Shown one piece after another: positions 39,884 through 49,532 of a stretch of 64,000 nt of DNA. Where the stretch lies: positions 124,001 through 188,000 of the forward strand of contig NZ_BAABHJ010000003.1 of NCBI RefSeq assembly GCF_039542035.1, read 5' to 3'. The translations under genes were made by a program, and so were the position numbers. Source of the DNA: Actinoallomurus liliacearum. Lineage in GTDB: Bacteria; Actinomycetota; Actinomycetes; Streptosporangiales; Streptosporangiaceae. How positions within the stretch are numbered: position 1 is the first letter of the stretch; each line of letters begins with the position of its first letter. Under the pieces are notes generated by a model. The model saw nothing but the letters and a program-made list of their open reading frames with translations. It was not told the DNA's origin and did not search any database.

Positions 39884-42526
39884 TCAGATGTGGGGGAGCA
39901 GGTCGGCGAGGGCGGCGCGATCGCCGACGCCGAGCCGACCGTACACACCGACGAGGTGGTTCGCGACCGTACGGGGTGACAGCACGAGACGATCGGCGAT
40001 CTCCCGGTTGCTCAGCCCCGCCGCGGCGAGACCGGCGATCTCCCGCTGCCGCGCCGTGAGCCGCGGTGGCGTGAGCCCGCGCAGGGCCGGGCTCCGCGCG
40101 CCCTGGCAGCGCCCGGCGAGAGCCCAGGCTCGGGAGGTGGCGAACGCGCCGGCCCGATCGCCGGGAGCGTACGCGGCGGCGGCCTGCGCGGTGGCCTCGG
40201 CGGCGTGCAGCAGCATGCCCATCCGCTCGAAGGCGCGGGACACCGCGTCGAGTTCCGGGCCGTCTCCGGCGACGGCGGCGGACGCGTGCCGGGCGCAGAG
40301 CGTGGCGAGCGGGCCGTCCACGGACGCGCACAGATCGGCCAGCTCCGCGGCGACCAGGGGAGCGGCCCCGAGGCGTACGGCGTCGTGCAGGGCGAACATC
40401 CGGTAGCAGCGCAGCCCGTGGGTCTCGGCGTCGCCGGCGGCGGCCAGCGCGGCGGTCACGGCCGTGTCGAGGTCGCCGGCGGCGGCGTGCACCCACGCGC
40501 GGGCGAGCACGGCGGGGAAGTCGATCGGCACGAACGTCTTGAGCGACCGGTCCGCGGCGGCGGTGAGGGCCCCCTCGGCGGTCGCCAGGTCACCGAGCAG
40601 GGCCGAGGCATGGGCGAGTTCGCCGAAGCACAGTCCGGCGAACCCGGCCTTGTACCCACCGAGCTGCGAGATGCCGTCCCGGGAGAAGCGGACCGCGTCC
40701 GCGGGCCGCCCCAGGAGGAGGCGGATCTGGGCACGGTGGCCGTCGAACCCGGCCATGCCCAGCCGCCAGGGGGCCTCTTCCCGCATGAGCCGCCGGGTCA
40801 GGCCGGTGACCTCCTCGGCCGCGGTCAGGTCGCCCTCGAACAGCGACGAGAGCAGCCGGACGCACTGCAGACTCCAGTACGCGTCGGGCGCGTCGTCCCG
40901 CCAGCGCGTGACCTCCCGCAGGGCCGCGTCGGCGAGGGCCCGCGCGCGGACGGAGTGCCCGCCGTGCGCCAGCCGGAGGCCCTCGACGACCGCGGCCTCG
41001 GCCGCGCTCGCCGGGTTCACGACGGCGCCGAGCCGGCGCGCCGCCGCGAGCTGCCGGTCGGAGTCGAGGGGGCGCCCGGCGAAGAAGTGGACGAACGCGC
41101 TCGCGATCATCAGGTCCTGGCGGACCTCCGGGTCGGTGACGGTGGAGGCGGCCTCCTCGACGACCCGGTGCGCGTCGGCGTCCCCCACGCTCCACGTGAG
41201 CCCGAGCGTGCGGGTCCACGCGTAGCCGGACCGGTCGTGGTCGGCGGCCGGGGCGCCCATGACCTGGCGCAGGACCTGCTCGGCCTCCTCCGGCCGGTCG
41301 TCGAAGAACAGCGCGTAGGCCAGCGGAACGGCGGCGGCCGGACCACCGCCCGCGGCGACCGCGGCCCGGCCCAGCCGCTGTGCCAGTGTGATGTCGAAGA
41401 CGGACATCGCCAGACGGCAGGCCGTGATCAGCGGACGAGGCCGCCGGGCCGTGCCGCTGTCGAGCCGCCACACGATGACCCGCAGCGCGTCCTCGCGCCG
41501 TCGTGGCCCGGTCGCCTCGACGGCGTCGGCGAGCCGGGCGAGGAGTTCCCGGGTGCGTTCGGGCGCCGCGCGGGCGCGGACGACCTCCCCGTACAGCGGA
41601 TGCGCGGGCCGCACCTGGAGCCGGCGGCCGTCCCGGAAACCGGTGATGAGCTGGCGTGCCTCGCAGCGCTCGACGGCCGTGGCGCCGGTGAGGCGGACGA
41701 GGATGTCCGCGCCGAGCGGCTCGCCGAACGTGACGAACTCCAGCGTCCGGCGTTCGTCCTCGTCGAGGTCGCCGATGCGGGCCTCGACGAGGTCGCGGAG
41801 CCGGGACGTCAGGGACAGGTCGCCGTCCCAGCGCCACTGTCCGCCGATCTCGTCGAGGGCCCCGGACGTACGGCCGGCGATCACCATCTCCCGCAGGTAG
41901 AGGAGGTTTCCCTGCGTCACCCGCCAGAGCCGTCGCACGGTCGCCGTCTCCACCCGCCCGCCGAGCACCCGGGTGAGCAGGCGACCGGTCTCCTCGACCG
42001 GAAACGGCTCGAGTTCGAGGCGCCGGACCAGACCGTCCTTCCACAGGGCGACGATGGGATCGGGCGCGGGTTCGCCGCTGCGGACGGTCGCCAGCAGGCG
42101 GGCTCTGCGGTGCAGCACCATCTGGTGGACGAGCGCCGCCGAGGCGGCGTCCAGCAGGTGCGCGTCGTCGACGGTGAGCAGGAGCGCACCGCCGCCCGGG
42201 GGACATACGGCCTCCGCCGCCCGGCGGAGGGGGTTCGCGCCGCCCTCGGTCGGGAACCGCTCCGGGAGCAGGTGGGCGATCGCGCCGAAGGGAAGGTCGG
42301 CGGCGGCCGTCGTGCCGCGAACCGCCACGACCGTGCGTCCGGTCAGTCCCGAGACGGCCTCGGCGGCCAGCCTGCTCTTGCCCGCACCGGCGGGACCGGC
42401 CACCACCACACCGGCACGGGACCCGTCACCGAGGATCGCGCGCACCGCGTCGAGCTGTGCCGTACGGCCGACGAACGGCCAGAGGGGCGGCACGCCCGCA
42501 TCGTAGGGAACCGACATGCTCGCCAT
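39884..42526 (-). CDS. LuxR family (LAL-type) ATPase regulator
   Basis: 880 residues. It starts with FVGR and a Walker A motif (GPAGAGKSRLAAEAV). The Walker B-like LLLTVDDAHLLDAASAAL follows, then a long helical (TPR-like) region and a C-terminal LuxR HTH (LTARQREIAGLAAAGLSNREIADRLVLSPRTVANHLVGVYGRLGV). LAL regulators are ATP-switched activators of metabolic and antibiotic genes. Its start codon shares one base with the stop of the paralogous gene upstream (TGATG), so translation is coupled. The target genes are not known. Confidence 0.93.
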   Translation of the reverse strand: MASMSVPYDAGVPPLWPFVGRTAQLDAVRAILGDGSRAGVVVAGPAGAGKSRLAAEAVSGLTGRTVVAVRGTTAAADLPFGAIAHLLPERFPTEGGANPLRRAAEAVCPPGGGALLLTVDDAHLLDAASAALVHQMVLHRRARLLATVRSGEPAPDPIVALWKDGLVRRLELEPFPVEETGRLLTRVLGGRVETATVRRLWRVTQGNLLYLREMVIAGRTSGALDEIGGQWRWDGDLSLTSRLRDLVEARIGDLDEDERRTLEFVTFGEPLGADILVRLTGATAVERCEARQLITGFRDGRRLQVRPAHPLYGEVVRARAAPERTRELLARLADAVEATGPRRREDALRVIVWRLDSGTARRPRPLITACRLAMSVFDITLAQRLGRAAVAAGGGPAAAVPLAYALFFDDRPEEAEQVLRQVMGAPAADHDRSGYAWTRTLGLTWSVGDADAHRVVEEAASTVTDPEVRQDLMIASAFVHFFAGRPLDSDRQLAAARRLGAVVNPASAAEAAVVEGLRLAHGGHSVRARALADAALREVTRWRDDAPDAYWSLQCVRLLSSLFEGDLTAAEEVTGLTRRLMREEAPWRLGMAGFDGHRAQIRLLLGRPADAVRFSRDGISQLGGYKAGFAGLCFGELAHASALLGDLATAEGALTAAADRSLKTFVPIDFPAVLARAWVHAAAGDLDTAVTAALAAAGDAETHGLRCYRMFALHDAVRLGAAPLVAAELADLCASVDGPLATLCARHASAAVAGDGPELDAVSRAFERMGMLLHAAEATAQAAAAYAPGDRAGAFATSRAWALAGRCQGARSPALRGLTPPRLTARQREIAGLAAAGLSNREIADRLVLSPRTVANHLVGVYGRLGVGDRAALADLLPHI

Positions 42527-45147
42527 CAGGTGACACCTCCATGGCCGGGCGGGCCGAACAGGTCCGCCAGCTCGGCGCGATCGCCGACACCGAGCCGCTC
42601 GTACGCTCTGAGCAGGTGGTTCTCGACCGTGCGGACCGAGAGCCCGAGCCGCTCGGCTATCTCGCGATTGCTCGATCCGGCGACGACGAGCTGGATGATC
42701 TGGCGCTGCCGTGCGGTGACCTCAGGGGTCGCCATCGCGGCCAGGGCCGGGGTGCGAGCGCCTTGGCACCTGCGGGCGGTCCGCCACGCCCGGGTGCTCG
42801 CCGCGCGTGCCGCCTGGGCACGGCCGGCGGACTCGTGGGCGGCCGCCGCCTGGGCCGCCGCCTCCGCGGCCCACAGGGTCAGGCCGAGCCGTTCGTACTC
42901 CGCCGACACGGCGTCCAGCCGGGCGCCATCGCCCGCCGCGGCGGCGTGCCGCGCGCACATCGGCGCGAGGACCCCGTCCACCTGCCGCGCCAGGACCGCG
43001 AGCCGGTCGGCGGCACGGCCGGCCGCGCCGAGGCGTACGACGTCGTGCAGCGCGAACATCTCGAACGCCGCCAGGCCGTTCGCCCGCGCGCGTGCGGCGC
43101 CCTCGACCGCGACCTCGACGGCCCGGTCGACGTCGCCCCGGGCCGCGTGCACCCAGGCCCGGGCCGACACGGCCGGGAAGTCCGGGGCGAGGTAGGTGGG
43201 CAGGGCACGCCGCTCCGCCTCCGCCAGGGCCTCCTCGGCGGCCGGGACGTCGCCGACGAGGGCCAGGGCGTGGGCGAGCTCGCCGAAGCAGAGCCCGGCG
43301 AATCCGGCCGGGGCGTCACCGAACCGCGCGACGGCGTCGCGGCACCAGCGGATCGCCGCGCCGACCTCGCCGCGCATGCGGCAGATCTGCCCGCGGACGG
43401 CGGCGAGGACCGTGACGCCGGTGTCCCACGTGCCGGACTCGCCGAGCGCGTGGTAGCCGGCGTCGGCCAGCTCCTCGGCCTCGCCGAGATCGCCGGCGAC
43501 GACGCGGGCCGTCAGGCGCGCCAGGCCGAGCCAGGGAAGGGCGTCCGGAATCTCGTCGCGCCAGTCCCGAACCGTCGCGAGCGCCGCGTTCACCACGGCC
43601 GTCGCACGTTCGGTGCGCCCGCTCCACGCGAACGCGTTGCCCTCGACGGCGGACAGGCGGGCGGACACGCGCGGCACCGGTGGGCCCATCGCGCGTACGC
43701 GGGCCGTCAGCGCCAGCGACGGTTCGATACGCCCGGAGAGGACCTCGCAGGACGCCTTGACCGCGAGCAGCTCCTGGCGCCACTCCGGGGCGGTGATCGC
43801 CGCCTCCGCGGCGTCGAGGACGCGGTAGGCGTCGGCGGCGCGTCCGAGGCCACCGTGGAGCACGCGGGCGAGGGCCGCGGCGACGAGCGCGCGCTCGCGG
43901 TCGGTGACCGCCTCGTCGGCCGCCCGGCGTAACGCCGCCTCGGACTCCCCGGGCCGGTCGGCGAAGTGCAGGACGGCCCCCAGCGTGACCGCCGCGTCCA
44001 CGCCACCACCGATATCCACGGCCGCCCGCCCCAGCCGGATGGCCAGGTCGACGTCGTGCGCGGCCCAGGCCAGCCGGCAGGCCGCGACCATGGGCGCGGC
44101 ATCGGTCACGCTGTCGCTCTGCAGCCGCCAGACGGCGACGCGCAGCACGTCGTCGCGCCTGCGCAGCCCCGTGGCCTCGGTCGCCTCCGCCAGCGCCCGC
44201 AACCGGTTGCGGGCGCGCAGGCCACCGGTCCGCGCGCGGATCACCTCGCCGTACAGCGGATGCGCCAGCCGCGCGAGCCGTCGGCGTCGGTCGACGACCA
44301 CCATGACGATCTCCCGGTCGACGACGCGCCGTACGGCCGCGGGCGACGTCAGGCCCATGACGATGTCGAGGCCCACCGGCTCGCTGAACGCCACGAGCTC
44401 GAGGGCCGCCCGCTCCTCCTCGTCGACCTCGCCGATCCGGCCGCCGATCAGCTCGTACAGCCGTGGCACGACGGGCAGGCCGCCCTTCTGCCGCCACACG
44501 CCACGGCTCTCGGTCAGGGCGCCCGCGAGGACGAGCTCGCGCAGGAACAGTGGGTTTCCCTCGGTGATCCGCCACAGGCGCCGCGCGGTCGCCGCCTCCA
44601 CCTGGCCGCGGACCGAGTGCGCCAGCATCCGCGCCGTCTCGGTCTCCGAGAGCGGTCCGAGCTCCAGCGACGGCACGAGCCCGTTCCGCCACAGTCGCCG
44701 GACGTGGGCGGGGACCTCCTCCCCACCGCGGACCGTGGCGAGAAGCCGCGCTCCCCGGGCGACCACGTCGGCCACGAGGGCGGCCGACGCGGGGTCGAGC
44801 CGGTGCGCGTCGTCGACGGCCACCACCAGCGTGTTCCGCCCGCTCCGGGCGAGCAGCGCGTCGACCGCCCAGCCGTGGCCGTCGGCGCGACCACCCGCAC
44901 CGGGACCAGGAGGCAGCAGGTGCGCGAACGCCCCGTAGGGCAGGGCGGACGCGGCCAGGGTCGCCTGTGCCCGGACCACCGTGAACCGGGCCGGGTCCAG
45001 CTCGGCGATCACTTCCGCCGCCAGGCGCGTCTTTCCCACGCCGGGCGCGCCCACGATCACGACTCCGCGAGCGGTCCCGTGCGTCAGCAGTGCCCGCACC
45101 TTGTCGAGCTGTGCCCCACGGCCGACGAACGGCGAGGGGGACCACAT
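42526..45147 (-). CDS. LuxR family (LAL-type) ATPase regulator, upstream paralogue
   Basis: 873 residues from the ATG at 45147 (MWSPSPFVGRGAQLDKVRALL); the frame is open upstream but homology begins here. It has Walker A GAPGVGKTRLAAEVI, Walker B-like LVVAVDDAHRLDPASAALV, a helical repeat region and a C-terminal HTH (VTARQRQIIQLVVAGSSNREIAERLGLSVRTVENHLLRAYERLGV). It aligns along its whole length with the following LAL protein, showing a tandem duplication. No good RBS is visible, so the message may be nearly leaderless. The FAD monooxygenase gene is divergent, about 200 bp away, and may be a target. Confidence 0.92.
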   Translation of the reverse strand: MWSPSPFVGRGAQLDKVRALLTHGTARGVVIVGAPGVGKTRLAAEVIAELDPARFTVVRAQATLAASALPYGAFAHLLPPGPGAGGRADGHGWAVDALLARSGRNTLVVAVDDAHRLDPASAALVADVVARGARLLATVRGGEEVPAHVRRLWRNGLVPSLELGPLSETETARMLAHSVRGQVEAATARRLWRITEGNPLFLRELVLAGALTESRGVWRQKGGLPVVPRLYELIGGRIGEVDEEERAALELVAFSEPVGLDIVMGLTSPAAVRRVVDREIVMVVVDRRRRLARLAHPLYGEVIRARTGGLRARNRLRALAEATEATGLRRRDDVLRVAVWRLQSDSVTDAAPMVAACRLAWAAHDVDLAIRLGRAAVDIGGGVDAAVTLGAVLHFADRPGESEAALRRAADEAVTDRERALVAAALARVLHGGLGRAADAYRVLDAAEAAITAPEWRQELLAVKASCEVLSGRIEPSLALTARVRAMGPPVPRVSARLSAVEGNAFAWSGRTERATAVVNAALATVRDWRDEIPDALPWLGLARLTARVVAGDLGEAEELADAGYHALGESGTWDTGVTVLAAVRGQICRMRGEVGAAIRWCRDAVARFGDAPAGFAGLCFGELAHALALVGDVPAAEEALAEAERRALPTYLAPDFPAVSARAWVHAARGDVDRAVEVAVEGAARARANGLAAFEMFALHDVVRLGAAGRAADRLAVLARQVDGVLAPMCARHAAAAGDGARLDAVSAEYERLGLTLWAAEAAAQAAAAHESAGRAQAARAASTRAWRTARRCQGARTPALAAMATPEVTARQRQIIQLVVAGSSNREIAERLGLSVRTVENHLLRAYERLGVGDRAELADLFGPPGHGGVT

Positions 45148-45343
45148 GCACTGATCGTACGTAGCCGAACTCGCTGAGTGACAGAGTGCTGGCCGCATCC
45201 GGCCACGGCAGCGGCTCCGGGGGGCACCGGCCGCATCATCGGCTCGGGCCGTCGGTGATCGCCGGGTTCCCGAGTCTTGGCCCGGGTATGAGCCAGACGC
45301 GTCTCCGTACGCGAACAGCCGCGATCGAGGGCGGGGATCGGTG

Positions 45344-46627
45344 ATGCCGGAGGATCTGACCACGACGTGTGCGATCTCGGGCGGCGGCCCGGCCGGGATC
45401 ACGCTCGGCCTGCTCCTGGCCCGCGCCGGGGTGCGGACCACGGTGCTGGAGAAGCACGGCGACTTCCTCCGCGACTTCCGCGGTGACACGGTGCACCCGT
45501 CCACGCTGCGGGTGATCGACGAGCTCGGACTGCTGGACGAGCTGGAGGGCCTTCCGCACCGGAAACTGACCACGCTGCGGATCGCGACGGACACCCGGCC
45601 GCTGATCGACGCGGACCTCACGCGGTTCACCCGGTGGCGGTACCGCCACATCGCGATGATCCCGCAGTGGGACTTCCTGACCCTGCTGGCCGAGCGCGCG
45701 CAGCGGTACCCGACGTTCCGGTTGCGGATGGAGGCCGAGGTCCTCGGCCCGCTCGAACAGGACGGCGCGGTGCGCGGACTGCGCTACCGGGACGCCTCCG
45801 GCGAGCACGGGCTACGGGCGGTGCTCACCGTGGCCGCGGACGGCCGCCGGTCCGATCTGCGCAGCGCCGCCGGTATGGTCCCCACCGAGCTCGGCGCGCC
45901 GATGGACGTCCTGTGGCTGCGGATCTCCCGGCGACCGGGTGACCCGACCGGCCTCGGCGGCTACATCGGCCGGGGCCAGATGGCCGCGACGATCGACCGC
46001 GGGGATTACTGGCAGATCGCCTTCCTCATCCCCAAAGGGTCGTACGAGCGGGTCCGCGGCCAAGGGCTCGAGGCACTGCGGAACCGGCTGGCGGCGCTGG
46101 TTCCGTTCCTGGCCGACCGGGTGGGGGAGGTCGACGACTGGGACAGGGTCGCCTTCCTCGAAGTCGGCCTGGACCGGCTCTCACGATGGGACCGGCCGGG
46201 TCTGCTCGCCATCGGTGACGCCGCCCACACGATGTCGCCGATCGGCGGCGTCGGCATCAACCTCGCCGTCCAGGACGCGGTCGCGACCGCCAACCTGCTG
46301 GCCGACCCGCTGTACCGCGCGCAGGCCGACCCGGCGCGGTTCGACCGCACGCTCAACCCCGGTCTGGTGCGCCGCGTCCAGCGCCGCCGGGCCGTTCCGA
46401 CGATCGGCACGCAGAGCGTGCAGCGGATCATCCAGCGTTGCGTCGTCGACCAGGCTCTGGGCGACGGGGAACCACGCCTGCCCGCGATCCTCGAGACTCC
46501 GAACGGCAGGCGGCTGCTGTCCCAGGTGATGGCCCGGATCATGGTCTACGGTCTGCTGCCGGAGCACGTCCGCACCCCTGAGCGGCGGGCGGGGACACCC
46601 GTCGACGACACCGCTCTCCGGCATTAG
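45344..46627 (+). CDS. FAD-dependent aromatic monooxygenase (PHBH family)
   Basis: 427 residues from the ATG at 45344; a GTG one codon earlier is equally placed. It carries the FAD-binding GGGPAGITLGLLLARAG, the DG-type motif AADGRRSDLR and the GD motif GDAAHTMSPIGGVGINLAVQDAV. This is the para-hydroxybenzoate hydroxylase/UbiH fold, acting with NAD(P)H and O2 on a phenol-like or polyketide substrate. Substrate not deducible. Divergent from the LAL regulators. Confidence 0.92.
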   Translation: MPEDLTTTCAISGGGPAGITLGLLLARAGVRTTVLEKHGDFLRDFRGDTVHPSTLRVIDELGLLDELEGLPHRKLTTLRIATDTRPLIDADLTRFTRWRYRHIAMIPQWDFLTLLAERAQRYPTFRLRMEAEVLGPLEQDGAVRGLRYRDASGEHGLRAVLTVAADGRRSDLRSAAGMVPTELGAPMDVLWLRISRRPGDPTGLGGYIGRGQMAATIDRGDYWQIAFLIPKGSYERVRGQGLEALRNRLAALVPFLADRVGEVDDWDRVAFLEVGLDRLSRWDRPGLLAIGDAAHTMSPIGGVGINLAVQDAVATANLLADPLYRAQADPARFDRTLNPGLVRRVQRRRAVPTIGTQSVQRIIQRCVVDQALGDGEPRLPAILETPNGRRLLSQVMARIMVYGLLPEHVRTPERRAGTPVDDTALRH

Positions 46628-46673
46628 GACAGAGTCTTGCGGTTCGCCTCTGACCAGGGGGTATGCAGGGAGG

Positions 46674-47780
46674 GTGCGACGGTTGAGGGCTGACAGTCCG
46701 GTCCGCTCGCGGTCGTGGTGGCGGGGCCGCGCACCGCTGGTGCCGGCATTCGCGCTGATCCTGGTGATCGGAGCGGCCGACTTCGTCAACGGACCCATGG
46801 TCCACCTGGGCCCGCTGTTCAGCGTGGCGACGGCGACGACGGCCTGCTTCGCCGGCCCGAGTGAGGTCGCGATCATCGGGATGGTGGCGATCACGTCGTA
46901 CGTGGTCGTGGGCGTCTCGGAGACGTGGCGCGGGGTCGCGGAGTACGAGATGCAGTTGTCCTCGCTGATCATGATCATGGGCGTGATGATGTTCGTGTCC
47001 GCGCTGCGGCAGCGGAACCGGCGAGAGCTGACGATCGTGCGCTCGGTCGCCGAGACGGCTCAACGGGTGCTGATGCGCCCCCTGCCCGTACGGCTCGGTC
47101 CGCTGCGCATCGCGTCGCTGTACCTGACCGCCGAGCAGGAGGCGAGGATCGGCGGCGACCTCTTCGGGGCGGCGCGCATCGTCGGGGGCACCCGATTGAT
47201 CATCGGGGACGTCCGGGGCAAGGGCCTGGCCGCCGTCGACACCGCCGCCCTGGTGGTCGGGGCGTTCTGGGCGGCCGCCCACCAGCGGTCGCCGCTCTGC
47301 GAACTGCTCACCTTCCTCGACGGCGCCGCCGCCGTCGAGCCGACCTCGTGCGACGACCCCGGCTGGGCGGAACGGTTCGTCACCGCCGCCGTTCTGGACA
47401 TCCCCGACGAGGAGCCGCGCGTACACGTCGCGAACCGCGGGCATCCGCCGCCCCTGCTCCTGGCCCGGGGGAAGGTCACGGAACTGGCCGCCGGCCGGCC
47501 CGCGCCGCCGCTCGGCCTGGGGGACCTGGCCCCGGTCGAAGCCGAGGTCGACACCTTCCCCTTCGGCCACGGCGACGTCCTGTTCCTCTACACCGACGGC
47601 GTGATCGAGGCCCGCGACGTCGCCGGCGAGTTCTACCCCCTCCAGGAGCGGCTGCGGCGCTGGCGCGAGGACGATCCCGAACGGCTCGTCGAGCGCCTGC
47701 ACGAGGACCTGTGCGCGTACACCGACGAACGCCTGGACGACGACGTCGCCATCATCGCGGTCAGACGGGCACCCGCATAG
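46674..47780 (+). CDS. Membrane-anchored PP2C-type (SpoIIE) serine phosphatase
   Basis: 368 residues. Three or four transmembrane helices occupy about 20-110 (ALILVIGAADFVNG, ATATTACFAGPSEVAIIGMVAIT, LSSLIMIMGVMMFVS). A cytoplasmic SpoIIE/RsbU-type PPM phosphatase domain follows, with IASLYLTAEQEARIGGDLF (metal-binding Gly-Gly-Asp), GDVRGKGLAAVDTAA, NRGHPPPLL and the terminal LDDDVAIIAVRR. Such phosphatases dephosphorylate anti-sigma-factor antagonists. The start GTG at 46674 aligns with the paralogue's GTG at 47945. No HTH or GAF sensor, so the membrane part may sense the signal. Confidence 0.93.
   Translation: MRRLRADSPVRSRSWWRGRAPLVPAFALILVIGAADFVNGPMVHLGPLFSVATATTACFAGPSEVAIIGMVAITSYVVVGVSETWRGVAEYEMQLSSLIMIMGVMMFVSALRQRNRRELTIVRSVAETAQRVLMRPLPVRLGPLRIASLYLTAEQEARIGGDLFGAARIVGGTRLIIGDVRGKGLAAVDTAALVVGAFWAAAHQRSPLCELLTFLDGAAAVEPTSCDDPGWAERFVTAAVLDIPDEEPRVHVANRGHPPPLLLARGKVTELAAGRPAPPLGLGDLAPVEAEVDTFPFGHGDVLFLYTDGVIEARDVAGEFYPLQERLRRWREDDPERLVERLHEDLCAYTDERLDDDVAIIAVRRAPA
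47169..47228 (+). repeat. 60-bp identical segment, copy 1
   Basis: Exactly identical to 48440-48499, within the phosphatase domain around RIVGGTRLIIGDVRGKGL. The surrounding sequence of the two genes is clearly less similar, which suggests recent duplication or gene conversion. Confidence 0.95.
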
Positions 47781-47941
47781 GCGACCGGTGCCCAGGCGGA
47801 CACCCGAATAGCCGGCCGGCGCCGCGCCTCGCCCGTCGGATCACGGCCCACGTCCTGCGCCGGACCACCGGCGCCCGCCGGCAGCGCCGCCCGGACGGGG
47901 CGTCCGTCCCGGTGTCGGCGCGTACGAGGGGGTAGGCAGGG

Positions 47942-49060
47942 ATGGTGCGAGGGTTCAGGAACGGCTGTTCGGTCCGTCCGTGGACATGGTGGCAGGGCCA
48001 TGCGCTGGTGCTGCTGCCACTGTCGCTGGTCGTGCTGATCGTGGTGGCCGACATCGCGGCCGGGCCGCAGATCCACCTGGGCCCGCTGCTCATCGTGGCG
48101 CCGGCGCTCACGGCGTCCTTCGCCGGACCGGTGGAGGTCGCGCTGATCGGGTCGGTGGCCATCGGCGCCGAACTGATCATCGGCACGGCCGACCGCTGGC
48201 GCGGGGTCGCGGAGTACGAGAGCCACCTGTTCTCGCTCGTCTTCGTCTCGGTCCTGATCGTGTTCTTCTCCGCCGCCCGGCAGCGGCATCAGCGTGAGCT
48301 GGCGATCGTGCGCTCGGTCGCCGAGACGGCCCAGCGGGCACTGATGCGCCCCCTGCCCGAGCGGGTCGGACCGCTGCGCATCGCATCGCTGTACCTGACC
48401 GCCCAGCAGGAGGCCAGGATCGGGGGCGACCTGTACGGCGCGGCGCGCATCGTCGGGGGCACCCGATTGATCATCGGGGACGTCCGGGGCAAGGGCCTGA
48501 CCGCCGTCGACAGCGCCGCCCTGGTCATCGGGGCGTTCTGCGCGGCCGCCCATCAGCGGGCGCCGCTCCGTGATCTGCTCACCTTCCTGGACGGCGCCGC
48601 GTCCGTCGAGCTCACCGCGTCGCGCGACGGCGAGCAGTGGTCGGGGGAAGAGAACTTCGTGACCGCCGCCGTGCTGGACATCCCCGACGAGGAGCCGTGC
48701 GTGCACGTCGTGAACCGCGGGCATCCGCCGCCCCTGCTGCTGGCGGGCGGTCAGGTCAGAGAGCTCGGGGCGACCAGGCCCGCGCCGCCGCTCGGCCTGG
48801 GGGAGCTGGCCGCGGCCGACGCCCACGTCGACACGTTTCCCTTCCGGCGCGGCGACCTGCTGCTCCTGTACACCGACGGCGTGATCGAGTGCCGCGACGC
48901 CGGTGGCGCGTTCTATCCCCTCCGGGAGCGCCTGCTCACGTGGGAGGAGGACGATCCGGCGCGGCTCGTCGAGCGCCTGCACGAGGACCTGTGCGCGTAC
49001 GCGGGGGACAGCCTGGATGACGACGTCGCCGTGATCGCCGTCAAGCGGACGCTCGGGTAG
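47942..49060 (+). CDS. Membrane-anchored PP2C-type (SpoIIE) serine phosphatase, second copy
   Basis: 372 residues, paralogue of the preceding gene: the same membrane module (LVLLPLSLVVLIVVADIAAG, LLIVAPALTASFAGPVEVALI, FSLVFVSVLIVFFSAARQR) and the same phosphatase domain (IASLYLTAQQEARIGGDLYG, GDVRGKGLTAVDSAA, NRGHPPPLLLAGG, LDDDVAVIAVKR). The ATG at 47942 sits in a leader nearly identical to that of the first copy, except that the first copy has AGG instead of ATG there. About ten residues longer in the middle loop (ELTASRDGEQWSGEENF). Its target is probably an STAS-domain antagonist encoded elsewhere. Confidence 0.93.
   Translation: MVRGFRNGCSVRPWTWWQGHALVLLPLSLVVLIVVADIAAGPQIHLGPLLIVAPALTASFAGPVEVALIGSVAIGAELIIGTADRWRGVAEYESHLFSLVFVSVLIVFFSAARQRHQRELAIVRSVAETAQRALMRPLPERVGPLRIASLYLTAQQEARIGGDLYGAARIVGGTRLIIGDVRGKGLTAVDSAALVIGAFCAAAHQRAPLRDLLTFLDGAASVELTASRDGEQWSGEENFVTAAVLDIPDEEPCVHVVNRGHPPPLLLAGGQVRELGATRPAPPLGLGELAAADAHVDTFPFRRGDLLLLYTDGVIECRDAGGAFYPLRERLLTWEEDDPARLVERLHEDLCAYAGDSLDDDVAVIAVKRTLG
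48440..48499 (+). repeat. 60-bp identical segment, copy 2
   Basis: The second copy of the identical segment described at 47169-47228. It lies in the same place relative to the encoded phosphatase domain. Confidence 0.95.
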
Positions 49061-49097
49061 GGGTTGGCGGTGGCGGAGCCCGTCATTAAGGTGACGA

Positions 49098-49119
49098 CAT
49101 ATGAGCAATCGTTCAGATG
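49098..49119. promoter_or_regulatory. Imperfect inverted repeat over the arsR start
   Basis: CATATGAGCAA and TCGTTCAGATG face each other (8 of 11 positions match as an inverted repeat). The site includes the arsR start codon at 49101. Its TGA(A/G)CA-type half-sites and position are those of ArsR/SmtB metal-responsive operators. Binding is inference. Confidence 0.6.
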
Positions 49120-49532
49120 ATCGGGCGGTCGTCGGTCTCGAGTCGTGCGCGGTACGCGTGGTCGACCCCGGCCGCGTCGCGACCGTGTGCGCGTCGATGC
49201 CGCCGGCGAACGACGTCGCCGAGGTCGCCGACGTGTTCGGGCTGCTCGCCGATCCCGGCCGGCTGAAGGTCCTGGTCGCGTTGCTGGAGGGCGAGATGTG
49301 CGTCTGCGACCTGGCCGCGGTCGCCGGCACCAGCGAGTCGGCCGTCTCCCACCACCTGCGGTTGCTCCGCGCCCACCGGGTCGTCCAGGCGCGCCGGTCC
49401 GGGCGGATGGCGTACTACCGGCTCGCCGACGCGCACGTGCGCATGCTGCTGGACGTGGCGCTCACCCACATCGGCCACGCCCCGGCCGCCGCCCACCCCG
49501 AACGCCAGGAGAGCGAGGGAGACGTGACATGA
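49101..49532 (+). CDS. ArsR/SmtB family metal-responsive repressor
   Basis: 143 residues. The winged helix is FGLLADPGRLKVLVALLEGEMCVCDLAAVAGTSESAVSHHLRLLRAHRVVQARRSGRMAYYRLADAHV. The ECVCDL-like metal site (Cys-Val-Cys) lies on helix 3, and the His-rich C-terminus (THIGHAPAAAHPE) may add an alpha-5 site as in zinc sensors. It represses the coupled CDF transporter until metal binds. The ATG at 49101 has AAGGTGA upstream and lies inside a candidate operator; its stop overlaps the transporter start (ATGA). Confidence 0.93.
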   Translation: MSNRSDDRAVVGLESCAVRVVDPGRVATVCASMPPANDVAEVADVFGLLADPGRLKVLVALLEGEMCVCDLAAVAGTSESAVSHHLRLLRAHRVVQARRSGRMAYYRLADAHVRMLLDVALTHIGHAPAAAHPERQESEGDVT

